Origin: Phenylobacterium sp.
Lineage (GTDB): Bacteria > Pseudomonadota > Alphaproteobacteria > Caulobacterales > Caulobacteraceae
Assembly: GCF_004799515.1 (NCBI RefSeq)
Contig: NZ_SSMX01000008.1
Span: 1-64,000, forward strand
DNA: 64,000 bases
Reading direction: 5' to 3'
A model generated the notes under the pieces. The model made no database searches. It worked only from the letters and a program-made list of their open reading frames with translations, and had not been told where the DNA came from. The first letter of the stretch is position 1. Each line of letters starts with the position of its first letter. Positions 8,632-17,906 of the stretch are shown piece after piece. Both the position numbers and the translations under genes were made by a program.

Positions 8632-8812
8632 CTGATTTCCCCCTAGGTTGCCCGGGGGCACGCTGCCTGCGCCGCCGGATGCTGGCAAGGCCATAAAGCC
8701 TTGCGCGAAGGCCGCTTTTCCCCTATCAGCCCGCCTCTTCACGGAGAGCGGTCTCTCGCGGAACTCGAAAGGGTCGGGAAACCCCCGGCCGCCGCGCCAG
8801 AGATCCACCGTA

Positions 8813-8836
8813 TCCAGCGGACCTTCCGCCCCTGGA
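8813..8836 (+). promoter_or_regulatory. rpsF: Candidate S6:S18 autoregulatory leader hairpin
   Basis: The rpsF leader holds TCCAG (8813-8817) pairing with CTGGA (8832-8836) and an inner CGG/CCG stem, leaving an unpaired CCC (8829-8831) on the 3' side. The hairpin ends 32 bases before the rpsF ATG. Leaders of rpsF in many bacteria bind the S6:S18 pair through a cytosine-rich bulged stem that mimics 16S rRNA. The pairing is visible here, but the match to that motif is only approximate. Confidence 0.3.
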
Positions 8837-8868
8837 CGCGCCGCCCTCCCAACCGGAAGAAGGAAAAT

Positions 8869-9237
8869 ATGGCGCTCTACGAGCACGTCGTCATCTCGCG
8901 GCAGGATATCTCGCCGCAACAGGCCGAAGCCCTCAACGATACCCTGAAATCGCTGGTCGAAGCCGGCGGCGGCACGGTGGCCAAGATCGAGTACTGGGGC
9001 CTGCGCAACCTGACCTACCGGATCAAGAAGAACCGCAAGGGTCACTACTCCCTGCTGGCCATCGACGCCCCCGCCGAGGCGGTGAAGGAGATGGAACGCC
9101 AGCTCGGCATCAACGAAGACGTGCTGCGCTACCTGACCGTGCGCGTCGAAGAGTTGGACCTGGAGCTGTCCCCGATCCTCGCCCGCCGCGACCGTGACCG
9201 CGAGCGCCGCGACGACGCCCCGCAAGGAGCCTTCTGA
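8869..9237 (+). CDS. rpsF: 30S ribosomal protein S6
   Basis: S6 binds 16S rRNA with S18 in the 30S platform. The 122-residue protein starts [15 protein letters not shown] and has the family segments [19 protein letters not shown] and [10 protein letters not shown], with a charged tail. A longer frame to 8701 is rejected because AGAAGGA lies just before the ATG at 8869. The stop shares bases with the rpsR start (TGATG), so translation is coupled. It is the first gene of the rpsF-rpsR-rplI operon; 237 bases upstream separate it from the divergent DUF2059 gene. Confidence 0.97.
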   Translation: MALYEHVVISRQDISPQQAEALNDTLKSLVEAGGGTVAKIEYWGLRNLTYRIKKNRKGHYSLLAIDAPAEAVKEMERQLGINEDVLRYLTVRVEELDLELSPILARRDRDRERRDDAPQGAF

Positions 9238-9515
9238 TGAGCGAAGACACCACCATCGAGGCGCCGGCCGCTGGCGGAGCCCCGGGCGGCGCGCGCCGCC
9301 CGTTCTTCCGTCGCCGCAAGGTTTGCCCGTTCTCCGGCGCCAACGCCCCGAAGATCGACTACAAGGACGTCAAACTCCTGCAGCGCTACGTCTCCGAGCG
9401 CGGCAAGATCGTGCCGTCGCGCATCACCGCGGTGTCGGCCAAGAAGCAGCGTGAACTCGCCAAGGCGATCAAGCGCGCCCGCTTCCTCGCCCTGCTCCCC
9501 TACGTCGTGAAGTAA
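9237..9515 (+). CDS. rpsR: 30S ribosomal protein S18
   Basis: S18 is the partner of S6 in the small subunit. The 92-residue protein has a variable Ala/Gly-rich N-terminus, then [30 protein letters not shown] and [20 protein letters not shown], all diagnostic. The single Cys in KVCPFSG is the remnant of the zinc-binding set, so this looks like a zinc-independent form. Start overlaps the rpsF stop; rplI follows after 12 bases. Confidence 0.97.
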   Translation: MSEDTTIEAPAAGGAPGGARRPFFRRRKVCPFSGANAPKIDYKDVKLLQRYVSERGKIVPSRITAVSAKKQRELAKAIKRARFLALLPYVVK

Positions 9516-9527
9516 GGGGCCGCACAG

Positions 9528-10115
9528 ATGAAAGTCATTCTGCTCGAACGGGTTGAAGGCAAGGGCGGCCTCGGCGACGTGGTCAACGTCAAGGACGGCT
9601 ACGCCCGCAACTTCCTCCTGCCGCGGTCTAAGGCGCTGCGCGCCAACGCCGCCAACCTGAAGGTCTTCGAGGGCCAGCGCGCCGAGATCGAAGCCCGCAA
9701 CGCCAAGGCCAAGGACGCGGCGGGCCAGTCGGGCGACAAGCTCGACGGAACCTCCTACATCCTGATCCGCCAGGCGGGCGAAAGCGGCCAGCTGTACGGC
9801 TCGGTGGCCGGCCGCGACGTGGCCGACGCGATCAACGCCGAGGGTGGCACGAAGGTCGACCGCGCCATGGTCGTGCTGGACAAGCCGATCAAGACGCTGG
9901 GCCTGCACGAGGTGAAGGTCCGCCTGCACGCGGAAGTCACCGTCACCGTGACGCTCAACATCGCCCGCTCGCAGGACGAAGCTGAGCGCCAGGCGCGCGG
10001 CGAGAACGTGATCGACTCCCAGTTCGAGGAAGATCGCATCGCCGACGAACAGGCTCAGGCCGACCTCCTGGAAGGCGGCGCGGGCTCGCAGGACACCGGT
10101 TACGGCGAAGGCTGA
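9528..10115 (+). CDS. rplI: 50S ribosomal protein L9
   Basis: L9 is a long two-domain protein that binds 23S rRNA. The N-terminal domain has MKVILLERVEGKGGLGDVVNV and VKDGYARNFLLPR; a helix linker and the C-terminal domain (LYGSVAGRDVADAI, HEVKVRLHAEV) follow. At 195 residues it exceeds the usual 150 because of an acidic Gln/Glu/Gly tail, which is common in alphaproteobacteria. It is the last gene of the operon, followed by a strong terminator at 10145-10174. Confidence 0.97.
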   Translation: MKVILLERVEGKGGLGDVVNVKDGYARNFLLPRSKALRANAANLKVFEGQRAEIEARNAKAKDAAGQSGDKLDGTSYILIRQAGESGQLYGSVAGRDVADAINAEGGTKVDRAMVVLDKPIKTLGLHEVKVRLHAEVTVTVTLNIARSQDEAERQARGENVIDSQFEEDRIADEQAQADLLEGGAGSQDTGYGEG

Positions 10116-10144
10116 GGCCTTTACCGCACCGCGGATTTCGGATC

Positions 10145-10174
10145 AGGCGGGCTGGATCTCCAGCCCGCCTTTTT
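10145..10174 (+). terminator. Intrinsic terminator of the rpsF-rpsR-rplI operon
   Basis: A perfect 11-bp GC-rich stem (AGGCGGGCTGG at 10145-10155 with its complement at 10160-10170) has a 4-base loop ATCT and is followed directly by a T run (10170-10174). It begins 30 bases after the rplI stop. Confidence 0.92.
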
Positions 10175-10293
10175 CGTCCGTGGAGAGCGGAAAGGCCGGG
10201 CTTGTCCACAGGCCGGCGGATTTGTGGGGAAAGCCCGACCCTACGCGCTTCTGTCCGTGCGCAAAGACCCGGCCTTGGTCTATTCGATAGGGC

Positions 10294-11793
10294 ATGGCCC
10301 TCGTTCCCGCCCTCGACCTGCGACCCGTCTCCAGCGAACCGCCGATCCCGCACGCGCCGGCCAATGTGGAAGCCGAGCAGGCCCTGCTGGGCGCCCTGCT
10401 CTATGACAACGCCGCCTTCGAGCGGATCGGGGACTACCTGCAGGCGCGCCACTTCTTCGAGCCGTTCCACCAGCGCCTGTTCGCCGCCATCGAGAGCAAC
10501 ATCCGCAAGGGCCAGCTCGCCGAGCCGATCCTGCTGGCCGAGCAGTTCAACCGCGACGTGGGCTTCGAGGAGCTGGGCGGCATCCGCTACCTTGCCGACC
10601 TGGTCGACCGCGCCCCGCCCGCCGCCAACGCCCCGGACTACGCCCGCGCCGTCTACGACCTGGCCCTGCGCCGCGACCTGATCCGCATCGGCGGCGACAT
10701 CTCGACCCTCGCCTCGCAAGGCGACGCCGAGCTTTCGGCCCGCGACCAGATCGAACAGGCCGAGCAGCAGCTCTTCACCCTGGCCGAGACCGGCGGCGTC
10801 TCCCAGGGCTTCGTGACCTTCGCCGACGCCCTGCACGGCGCGGTCACCATGGCCGCCGAGGCGCACAGCCGCGACGGCGGCCTGGCTGGGCTCTCCACGG
10901 GCCTGATCGACCTCGACTCGAAGATCGGCGGCCTGCACCCGTCCGACCTGGTGATCCTGGCCGCCCGCCCCTCGATGGGCAAGTCGTCGCTGGCCTGCAA
11001 CATCGCCTTCGACGTGGCCCGCAACTACGCCTGGGAGCCGCAGCCGGACGGGTCGAAGAAGACCGTGCGCGGCGGGATCGTGGCCTTCTTCTCGCTGGAA
11101 ATGGCCGCCGAGCAGCTGGCCATGCGCCTGCTGGCCGAGGCCTCCGGCGTCTCCGGCGACCGGCTGCGCAAAGGGGAGATCGACGCCTCGGAGTTCGGCC
11201 GGGTGCGCGACGCGGCGCTGGAGATCCAGGAGGCGCCGCTCTACATCGACGCCACCGGCGGCATCTCCATGGCCAAGCTGGCCGCCCGGGCGCGGCGATT
11301 GAAGCGCATGGTCGGCCTGGACCTCCTGATCGTCGACTACCTGCAGCTGATCACCGGCGGCGACGGCATGGGCCGCAACGACAACCGGGTGCAAGAAGTC
11401 TCCATGATCACCCAGAGCCTGAAGTCGCTGGCCAAGGAGCTCTCCATTCCGGTCATCGCGCTCGCCCAGCTCTCCCGCCAGGTGGAGAACCGCGAGGACA
11501 AGAAGCCCCAACTCTCCGACCTGCGGGAATCCGGCTCCATCGAGCAGGACGCCGACATGGTGATGTTCATCTACCGCGAAGCCTACTACCTGAGCCGCCT
11601 CGAGCCGCGCGAAGGCACCGAAGAGCACTTCAAGTGGCAGGAGAACATGGACCAGGTGCGCGGTCTGGCCGAGATCATCATCGGCAAGCAGCGCCACGGC
11701 CCGATCGGCAATGTGAAGCTCTCCTACAACGAGGACCTGACCAAGTTCGGCAACCTCGCCCGCGATCACCACGCCCGCTACGACCCGCACTGA
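10294..11793 (+). CDS. dnaB: Replicative DNA helicase
   Basis: DnaB is the hexameric 5'-3' helicase of the replication fork. The 499-residue protein has the N-terminal primase-interacting domain (EAEQALLGALLYDN) and the RecA-like C-terminal domain with Walker A ARPSMGKSSLA, Walker B LLIVDYLQLI, and the LAQLSRQVENREDKKP and DLRESGSIEQDADMV segments. Length is normal for alphaproteobacteria. No strong ribosome site precedes the ATG. It follows the ribosomal operon after the terminator and is 7 bases upstream of alr, so dnaB-alr is probably an operon. Confidence 0.97.
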   Translation: MALVPALDLRPVSSEPPIPHAPANVEAEQALLGALLYDNAAFERIGDYLQARHFFEPFHQRLFAAIESNIRKGQLAEPILLAEQFNRDVGFEELGGIRYLADLVDRAPPAANAPDYARAVYDLALRRDLIRIGGDISTLASQGDAELSARDQIEQAEQQLFTLAETGGVSQGFVTFADALHGAVTMAAEAHSRDGGLAGLSTGLIDLDSKIGGLHPSDLVILAARPSMGKSSLACNIAFDVARNYAWEPQPDGSKKTVRGGIVAFFSLEMAAEQLAMRLLAEASGVSGDRLRKGEIDASEFGRVRDAALEIQEAPLYIDATGGISMAKLAARARRLKRMVGLDLLIVDYLQLITGGDGMGRNDNRVQEVSMITQSLKSLAKELSIPVIALAQLSRQVENREDKKPQLSDLRESGSIEQDADMVMFIYREAYYLSRLEPREGTEEHFKWQENMDQVRGLAEIIIGKQRHGPIGNVKLSYNEDLTKFGNLARDHHARYDPH

Positions 11794-11800
11794 CCGGGCC

Positions 11801-12886
11801 ATGACGGAGCCGGCGTCCGCGCGCCTGATGATCGACCTCGACGCGCTGGCCCATAACCTGGCGGCGCTGCGGGCCGAGGCCATGGGCGCGGAGGTGGCGC
11901 CGGTGCTGAAGTCCGATGCCTATGGCCTGGGCGCGGCGGCGGTCGGCCGGCGGCTGTGGGCCGAGGGCGCGCGGAGCATCTTCGTCGCCAGGCTGGCCGA
12001 GGGCGAGGCCCTGCGCGCCGCCCTGGGATCGGACCGACCGGCGACGATCCATGTGCTGGACGGCCTCACCGACGGGGCGGAGGCGCGGTTCCAGGCCGCC
12101 GAGCTGACGCCGGTGCTCTCCAGCCTCGGCCAGATCGCCGCCGCCCAGCAGGCCGGGCTGCCCTGGCCCGTGGCGATCAACATCGACACCGGCATGAGCC
12201 GACAGGGCCTGACGCTGGAAGAGGCCCGCGCCGCCGTCCAGGCCATCGACCGCCTGCGCGGCCTGCGGATCGGCCTCGTGATGAGCCACCTGGGCTCCGC
12301 CGCAGAGCCGGAAAATCCCCGCAACGCCCGCCAGTTGGCTGCGTTTCTTGAAGCGCGCAGCCTGTTCCCGAACGCGCGCGCCAGCCTCTCGGCCTCGGCG
12401 GGGATATTCCTGGGCGCCGACTACCGCTTCGACCTGGTGCGGCCTGGGATCAGCCTGTTCGGCGGCGGCCCGCGTGAGACGCCCGACGAGCGCCTGCGCG
12501 CAATGGCCACCCTCACCGCCCCGATCCTCGACCTCCGCAACCTGCGTCCCGGCGACGTGGTGGGCTATGGCGAGGCGGTGCGGATCGCGGCGCCCACACG
12601 GGTCGCGGTCGTCGGGGCGGGCTATACCGACGGGGTGATCCGCGCGGCGCGGGACGGCGGCTACGCCTGGTTCGCCGGCGCCCGGCGGAGGCTGCTGATC
12701 GTCAACATGGACATCCTGGTGATCGAGCTCGGCGACACGCCGGCCGCCCTCGGCGATCCCGTGGAGCTCCTGGGCCCGAACGCCGCCCTCGACGATCTGG
12801 CCGCCGCCGGCGGCACGGTGGCGCACGAGGTCCTGGTGCGCCTGAGCCGCCGCGCCGAACGGGTCTACATAGGCGAGGCTCAGTAG
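11801..12886 (+). CDS. alr: Alanine racemase
   Basis: This PLP enzyme interconverts L- and D-alanine for peptidoglycan synthesis. The 361-residue protein has the PLP lysine (Lys37) in VLKSDAYGLG, substrate-loop HVLDGL, and INIDTGMSRQGL. The catalytic Tyr is in GAGYTDGVIRAA, and the C-terminal beta domain has VNMDILVIELGD. Length matches the family. It starts 7 bases after dnaB, a pairing seen in related genomes, and its last 7 bases overlap the converging Yip1-like gene. Confidence 0.93.
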   Translation: MTEPASARLMIDLDALAHNLAALRAEAMGAEVAPVLKSDAYGLGAAAVGRRLWAEGARSIFVARLAEGEALRAALGSDRPATIHVLDGLTDGAEARFQAAELTPVLSSLGQIAAAQQAGLPWPVAINIDTGMSRQGLTLEEARAAVQAIDRLRGLRIGLVMSHLGSAAEPENPRNARQLAAFLEARSLFPNARASLSASAGIFLGADYRFDLVRPGISLFGGGPRETPDERLRAMATLTAPILDLRNLRPGDVVGYGEAVRIAAPTRVAVVGAGYTDGVIRAARDGGYAWFAGARRRLLIVNMDILVIELGDTPAALGDPVELLGPNAALDDLAAAGGTVAHEVLVRLSRRAERVYIGEAQ

Positions 12887-13506
12887 ATGTGGATCGGGCC
12901 GCCGAAGTTGATCATCCGGCTGGTCACCGCCCCGATCAGCACGGCGACAATGAAGGCCATGACCAGGGTCAGGAAGAAATAGTTCAGCGTCTGAGCCGGA
13001 TCCGAGCGCATCAGCTTCGGCAGGCCGATGTAGAGCAGGTAGAGGCTGTAGAGTCCGCCCAGCAGGGTGAAGAGCCCGCCCGCCGTCGGCAGCAGCAGGA
13101 AGACGCCCGCCACCCAGGCCGCCGTCCAGGCGTAGACCACCAGCTTGAACGCCTGGACGCGGCTGCGCTCGCCGCCGAACTGCGGGGCGAACTGGTCGAC
13201 CAGCAGGGCCAGCACATAGACCCCGATCAGGGTCAGCGCATAGCTGGCGACTGCATCGCCGAGCACGGTGACCAGGCTCGGCTGGTAGTGGACGCCGAAG
13301 ATCTCGAAACCGCGGAACGACAGGAGGCCCAGCGCCCGGCAGACCGCCGGGATCGCCGCCAGCGGCAGCACCCAGCCGCGGTACAGCCCCTCGATGCTGG
13401 CCGGCTCGTCCTCGATGATGTCCCAGGTGTCGTGCGGATGCAGCAGGATGTTGAGCACGCGGCCCAACAGCCCCGGCGTCCGGGCGTCAGGCTCGACCCC
13501 GCTCAT
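12880..13506 (-). CDS. Yip1-family integral membrane protein
   Basis: The 208-residue protein has an N-terminal segment with HPHDTWDIIEDEPASIEGLYRGWVLPL cut short by hydrophobic helices (only a fragment of this motif is cited: HPHDTWDIIEDEPAS), typical of bacterial Yip1 domain proteins. Five hydrophobic segments follow, ending near ITSRMINFGG-like residues. The role of bacterial Yip1 proteins is not known; a membrane organisation role is guesswork. It converges on alr (7-base overlap) and is divergent from radA, with 139 bases between the two starts. Confidence 0.75.
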   Translation of the reverse strand: MSGVEPDARTPGLLGRVLNILLHPHDTWDIIEDEPASIEGLYRGWVLPLAAIPAVCRALGLLSFRGFEIFGVHYQPSLVTVLGDAVASYALTLIGVYVLALLVDQFAPQFGGERSRVQAFKLVVYAWTAAWVAGVFLLLPTAGGLFTLLGGLYSLYLLYIGLPKLMRSDPAQTLNYFFLTLVMAFIVAVLIGAVTSRMINFGGPIHIY

Positions 13507-13645
13507 GGCGACCCACTCCCATCCTTCCCATATGGCAGCCTAGCCCAACGCGCCGCCGCGGCAAGCGCGCACAAGGCGTAACCCGGTGCGGTCGGCTAGA
13601 CTGGTCCGCATACCGAATCACATGCGAGGAGCTTCACCCGACGCC

Positions 13646-15019
13646 ATGGCCCGCGACGGCGCCGTCTATGCCTGTCAGTCCTGCGGGGCCGTCCAGACCA
13701 AGTGGGCGGGCCAGTGTCCCGCATGCGCCGGCTGGAACACGCTCGTGGAGGAGCTGCAGTCGCGGCCGCCAGGCGCTTTGGCTCCTTCCTCCTCCAAGGT
13801 CGCCCGGGCGCGCGGCCTGGCCTTCGAGGGGCTTGAGGACGAGACCCAGGCCCCGCCGCGCATCGCCACCGGCGTCGACGAGTTCGACCGGGTCTGCGGC
13901 GGCGGCGTGGTGCCCGGCTCGGCGATCCTCCTGGGCGGCGACCCCGGCGTCGGCAAGTCCACCCTCCTGCTGCAGGTGGCCGCCGAAGCCGCCCGGCGCG
14001 GCGCACGCTGCGCCTACATCTCCGGCGAGGAGGCCGTCGAGCAGGTGCGCAGCCGCGCCCAGCGCATGGGCCTGGCCGACGCCCCGGTGAAGCTGGCGGC
14101 CGAAACGGCGCTGCGCGCCATCGTAGACGGGCTGAAGCGCGAGCCCTTCGACCTGGTTGTCATCGATTCCATCCAGACCCTGTGGAGCGACGCCCATGAG
14201 GCCGGGCCGGGCTCGGTCACCCAGGTGCGCGCCGCCGCCGGCGAACTGGTGCGCCTGGCCAAGAGCCGCGGCGTGGCCATCGTGCTGGTGGGCCACGTCA
14301 CCAAGGAAGGGACCATCGCCGGCCCGCGGGTGATCGAGCACATGGTCGACGCGGTCCTCGCCTTCGAGGGCGAGCGCGGCTACCCGTTCCGCATCCTGCG
14401 CGGGGCCAAGAACCGCTTCGGCGCCACCGACGAGATCGGCGTCTTCGAGATGGGCGACGCCGGCCTGCGCGAGGTCAAGAACCCCTCGGCCCTGTTCCTT
14501 AACACCTCCGGCGAGCGGGCGGCCGGGGCAGCGGTGTTCGCCGGCATCGAGGGCTCGCGCCCGGTCCTGGTGGAATTCCAGGCCCTGGTGGCGCCCTCGG
14601 CCTACGGCACGCCGCGCCGCGCGGTGGTGGGCTGGGACTCAGGGCGCCTGGCCATGGTGCTGGCGGTGCTGGAGGCGCGCTGCGGCCTCAGCCTGGGCGA
14701 CCGTGACGTCTATCTGAACGTGGCGGGCGGCCTGCGCATCACCGAACCCGCGGCGGACCTGGCGGCGGCGGCGGCGCTGGCCTCCTCGGCCCTCGACCAG
14801 ACCCTGCCGCAGGATTGCGTGGTGTTCGGCGAGATCAGCCTCTCCGGCGAGGTGCGCGCGGTCAGCCGCATGGACAGCCGCCTGAAGGAAGCCGCCAAGC
14901 TGGGCTTCCGCCGCGCGCTCGGCCCCGCCGAGATGGACGGCGGCGGGGTGATGAGGACCACTGGTGCAGGCCGCCTGGCCGACGCCGTCCGCCGGATCGG
15001 AGAGGCCGCATGGGACTAG
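13646..15019 (+). CDS. radA: DNA repair protein RadA
   Basis: RadA is a RecA-like ATPase and helicase promoting branch migration in recombination. The 457-residue form starting MARDGAVYACQSCG has the N-terminal zinc finger C-x-x-C...C-x-x-C (CQSCG and CPACAGW), Walker A GGDPGVGKSTLL, the RadA-specific GAKNRFGATDEIG motif, and the C-terminal Lon-like domain with LNVAGGLRI and FGEISLSGEVR. The open frame reaches 13586, and an ATG at 13622 is possible, but homology begins at 13646. The stop lies 10 bases inside cvpA. Confidence 0.96.
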   Translation: MARDGAVYACQSCGAVQTKWAGQCPACAGWNTLVEELQSRPPGALAPSSSKVARARGLAFEGLEDETQAPPRIATGVDEFDRVCGGGVVPGSAILLGGDPGVGKSTLLLQVAAEAARRGARCAYISGEEAVEQVRSRAQRMGLADAPVKLAAETALRAIVDGLKREPFDLVVIDSIQTLWSDAHEAGPGSVTQVRAAAGELVRLAKSRGVAIVLVGHVTKEGTIAGPRVIEHMVDAVLAFEGERGYPFRILRGAKNRFGATDEIGVFEMGDAGLREVKNPSALFLNTSGERAAGAAVFAGIEGSRPVLVEFQALVAPSAYGTPRRAVVGWDSGRLAMVLAVLEARCGLSLGDRDVYLNVAGGLRITEPAADLAAAAALASSALDQTLPQDCVVFGEISLSGEVRAVSRMDSRLKEAAKLGFRRALGPAEMDGGGVMRTTGAGRLADAVRRIGEAAWD

Positions 15020-15642
15020 GGCTCACCCAATTCGACTTCATCGTGCTGGCCCTGCTGCTTATCTCCGGCCTGGCCGGCGCGGCGCGCGGCGCGGTGCTGG
15101 AAGTGGTCTCGCTCGTCGCCCTGGTGGCCGCCGCGGCGGTGGCGGTCTTCGCCCTGCACGAGACCGCGCCCGCCGTGCGCCGGGTTGTGCATCCGGACTG
15201 GCTGGGGACCGGCGTGGCGCTCGTGGGCGTCTTCGTGGTGGTTTACATGGCCTTGCGCGGGATCGGGGCGATCATCGCACGCCAGATTCACGAGGCGGAC
15301 TTCCTGGGCGTGCTGGACCGCAGCCTGGGCCTGGCCATCGGACTCTTGCGGGGTCTCCTGGTGCTAGGGGCGCTCGACCTGATGTTCGTGGCCGCGACGC
15401 CCGAGGATTTGCGGCCGCACTGGATCGTGGGCTCGGCCACCTGGCCGCTGGCGCAGGACATGGGCAAGGCGGTGAGCGCGCTCGCGCCGAAGGGCTTTGA
15501 CCTCGCCGGACGGATCAAACCGGCCTTCGACAGCGCCCTGCACGACGCCAAGCACGACGCGATTGATGACAGATTGAAGTCAGAAGGCTACGACGCGCAG
15601 CAACGCCGCGAAATCGAGGACCTGGTGGAGAAATCCCGATGA
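15010..15642 (+). CDS. cvpA: CvpA family inner-membrane protein
   Basis: The CvpA family was named for colicin V production and affects membrane stress tolerance; its biochemical role is unclear. The 210-residue protein has four hydrophobic helices in the first 120 residues, with the family segment FDFIVLALLLISGLAGAARG near the start, and a charged cytoplasmic tail. The ATG at 15010 overlaps the radA stop by 10 bases and its own stop overlaps purF by ATGA. The radA-cvpA-purF coupling matches the widespread cvpA-purF pairing. Confidence 0.9.
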   Translation: MGLGLTQFDFIVLALLLISGLAGAARGAVLEVVSLVALVAAAAVAVFALHETAPAVRRVVHPDWLGTGVALVGVFVVVYMALRGIGAIIARQIHEADFLGVLDRSLGLAIGLLRGLLVLGALDLMFVAATPEDLRPHWIVGSATWPLAQDMGKAVSALAPKGFDLAGRIKPAFDSALHDAKHDAIDDRLKSEGYDAQQRREIEDLVEKSR

Positions 15643-17126
15643 GCGCTGACGAGCGAAGGGCCGAAATCCTGCTCGATCCGCGCGATGACGCGCCGCGCCT
15701 GGAGTGCGGCGTCTTTGGTGTGTTCGACACCGCTGAGGCCGCCGGCCTGACGGCGATCGGCCTGCACGCCCTGCAGCATCGCGGCCAGGAGGCCTGCGGC
15801 ATCGCCGCCTTCGACGGCCAGCGCTTCCACACCGAACGCCACATGGGCCACGTGGGCGACGCCTTCGGTGGCGCGGACCTGACCGAGCGCCTGCCCGGCC
15901 GGTTCGCCATCGGCCACACCCGCTATTCCACCGCCGGCGGCTCGGTGATCCGCAACGTCCAGCCGATGTTCGCCGACATGGAGGCCGGCGGCGTCGCCCT
16001 GGCCCACAACGGCAACCTGACCAACTTCCTGACGCTGCGCGAACAGCTGGTCGGCGAAGGCGTGATCTTCCAGTCGACGTCGGACTCCGAGGTGATCCTC
16101 CACCTGATCGCCCGCTCGCGGAAGGCGCGCTTCGTGGACCGCTTCATCGACGCCCTGTCGCAGATCGAGGGCGGCTACGCCCTGGTGGCGCTGACCAACA
16201 AGAAGCTCATCGGGGTGCGCGACCCCCTGGGCATCCGGCCCCTGGTGCTGGGCGACCTGGACGGCAAGCCGATCCTGGCCTCGGAGACCTGCGCGCTCGA
16301 CATCATCGGCGCCCGGTTCGTGCGCGACATCGAGCATGGCGAGCTGGTGGTGATCGACGCCGACGGAGTCACCAGCCTCAAGCCCTTCCCGGCCAAGCAG
16401 GCCCGGCCCTGCATCTTCGAATACGTCTACTTCGCCCGGCCGGACTCGGTGGTGAACGGCCGCTCGGTCTACGACGTGCGCAAGCGCATGGGCCGCCGGC
16501 TGGCGCAGGAGAGCCTGGTCGACGCCGACGTGGTGGTGCCGGTGCCCGACTCGGGCGTCCCCGCGGCGCTGGGCTTCGCCCAGGAGGCCGGCCTGCCCTT
16601 CGAGATGGGCATCATCCGCAACCACTATGTGGGCCGCACCTTCATCCAGCCCACCCAAGCGACGCGCGAGTCGAGCGTGCGCATGAAGCTCTCCCCCAAC
16701 CGCTCGGTCCTGGCCGGCAAGCGGGTGATCCTGATCGACGACTCGATCGTGCGCGGCACCAATTCCGTCCGCGTGGTGCGCATGGTCCGGGAGGCCGGCG
16801 CGGCGGAGGTTCACCTGCGCTCGGCCTCGCCGCCGATCCAGTGGCCGGACTTCTACGGCATCGACATGCCTGACCGCGACAACCTCCTGGCCGCCAACCA
16901 TTCGGTGGAGGAGATCGCCAAGATACTCGACGTGGATTCGATGGGCTACCTGTCGGTGGACGGCCTCTACTGGGCGATGAACGTCGCGCCGCGCGATCCG
17001 GTGACGCCGCAGTTCACCGACCACTACTTCACCGGCGACTATCCGACCCGCCTCCTGGACCGCGAGATCGCCGAGGGCCGCAACGAGCTTTCGGAGCGCC
17101 AGCTCTCCTTCCTGGTCGACGCATAA
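15639..17126 (+). CDS. purF: Amidophosphoribosyltransferase
   Basis: PurF makes phosphoribosylamine from PRPP and glutamine, the first committed step of purine synthesis. The 495-residue protein has a 22-residue propeptide before Cys23 (LECGVFGVF), which becomes the N-terminal nucleophile after processing. The glutaminase half shows LQHRGQEACG and GHTRYSTAG; the transferase half has the PRPP loop VILIDDSIVRGTNS. Four cysteines that could bind an iron-sulfur cluster, as in Bacillus PurF, were not specifically located. It overlaps cvpA by ATGA and is followed after 18 bases by an SDR gene. Confidence 0.96.
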   Translation: MSADERRAEILLDPRDDAPRLECGVFGVFDTAEAAGLTAIGLHALQHRGQEACGIAAFDGQRFHTERHMGHVGDAFGGADLTERLPGRFAIGHTRYSTAGGSVIRNVQPMFADMEAGGVALAHNGNLTNFLTLREQLVGEGVIFQSTSDSEVILHLIARSRKARFVDRFIDALSQIEGGYALVALTNKKLIGVRDPLGIRPLVLGDLDGKPILASETCALDIIGARFVRDIEHGELVVIDADGVTSLKPFPAKQARPCIFEYVYFARPDSVVNGRSVYDVRKRMGRRLAQESLVDADVVVPVPDSGVPAALGFAQEAGLPFEMGIIRNHYVGRTFIQPTQATRESSVRMKLSPNRSVLAGKRVILIDDSIVRGTNSVRVVRMVREAGAAEVHLRSASPPIQWPDFYGIDMPDRDNLLAANHSVEEIAKILDVDSMGYLSVDGLYWAMNVAPRDPVTPQFTDHYFTGDYPTRLLDREIAEGRNELSERQLSFLVDA

Positions 17127-17144
17127 GCGGCTAGGAAGCCGGCC

Positions 17145-17906
17145 ATGTCCGCCACCGATTCCTCCGCCCTGCCCCTTTCGGGGAAGATCGCCCTCGTCAC
17201 CGGCGCCAGCCGCGGCATCGGCCGCGCGAGCGCGCTGGCGCTCGCCAAGGCCGGCGCCCATGTGGTCTGCGTCGCTCGCACCGCGGGTGGCCTCACCGAA
17301 CTCGACGACGAGATCCGCGCCGCCACGGGCGAGCCCGCGACGCTGGTTCCCATGGACATCGCCGAGGGCGACGGCCTCGACCAACTGGGCCTGGCCCTGC
17401 ACCAGCGGTTCGGCCGCCTGGACGTCCTGGTCCACGCCGCCGCCATCCTGGGGCCGATGACCCCGGTCAGCCACATCGACCCCGTCGCCTGGGACCGCGT
17501 GGTGGCCGTGAACCTCACCGCCTCCTACCGCCTGATCCGCTCGTTCGAGCCCCTGCTGCGGGCGTCGGAGGCCGGGCGGGCGATCTTCCTGACCAGCGGC
17601 CGCGCCTCACGCCCCAAGGCCTTCTGGGGCCCTTATGGGATCACCAAGGCCGGGCTGGAGCACATGGTGCGCACCTGGGCCGACGAGCTGGAGCAGACAC
17701 CGGTCCGCGCGGTCCTGCTCGACCCCAACACCATGCGCACCGCGATGCGCGCCGAGGCCATGCCGGGCGAGGATCCGGCGACGGTGACGCCGCCGGAGGA
17801 GATCGGGCCGCTGATCGTCGAGCTGGCGCAGGCCGACCTCGGTCAGCCGGTGGCTAACGTGGTCTTCGCCCACTGGAAGGCGGCCGGGACGCTCGCTTCG
17901 GCTTGA
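17145..17906 (+). CDS. Short-chain dehydrogenase/reductase (YciK-like)
   Basis: The 253-residue Rossmann-fold oxidoreductase has cofactor motif [17 protein letters not shown] in place of NNAG, catalytic Ser in FLTSGRAS and YGITKAG for Tyr/Lys. Variants with this arrangement resemble YciK, whose substrate is unknown. It starts 18 bases after purF and may be cotranscribed. Its last 53 bases overlap the 3' end of der on the opposite strand, so both C-termini are encoded by the same DNA. Confidence 0.87.
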   Translation: MSATDSSALPLSGKIALVTGASRGIGRASALALAKAGAHVVCVARTAGGLTELDDEIRAATGEPATLVPMDIAEGDGLDQLGLALHQRFGRLDVLVHAAAILGPMTPVSHIDPVAWDRVVAVNLTASYRLIRSFEPLLRASEAGRAIFLTSGRASRPKAFWGPYGITKAGLEHMVRTWADELEQTPVRAVLLDPNTMRTAMRAEAMPGEDPATVTPPEEIGPLIVELAQADLGQPVANVVFAHWKAAGTLASA

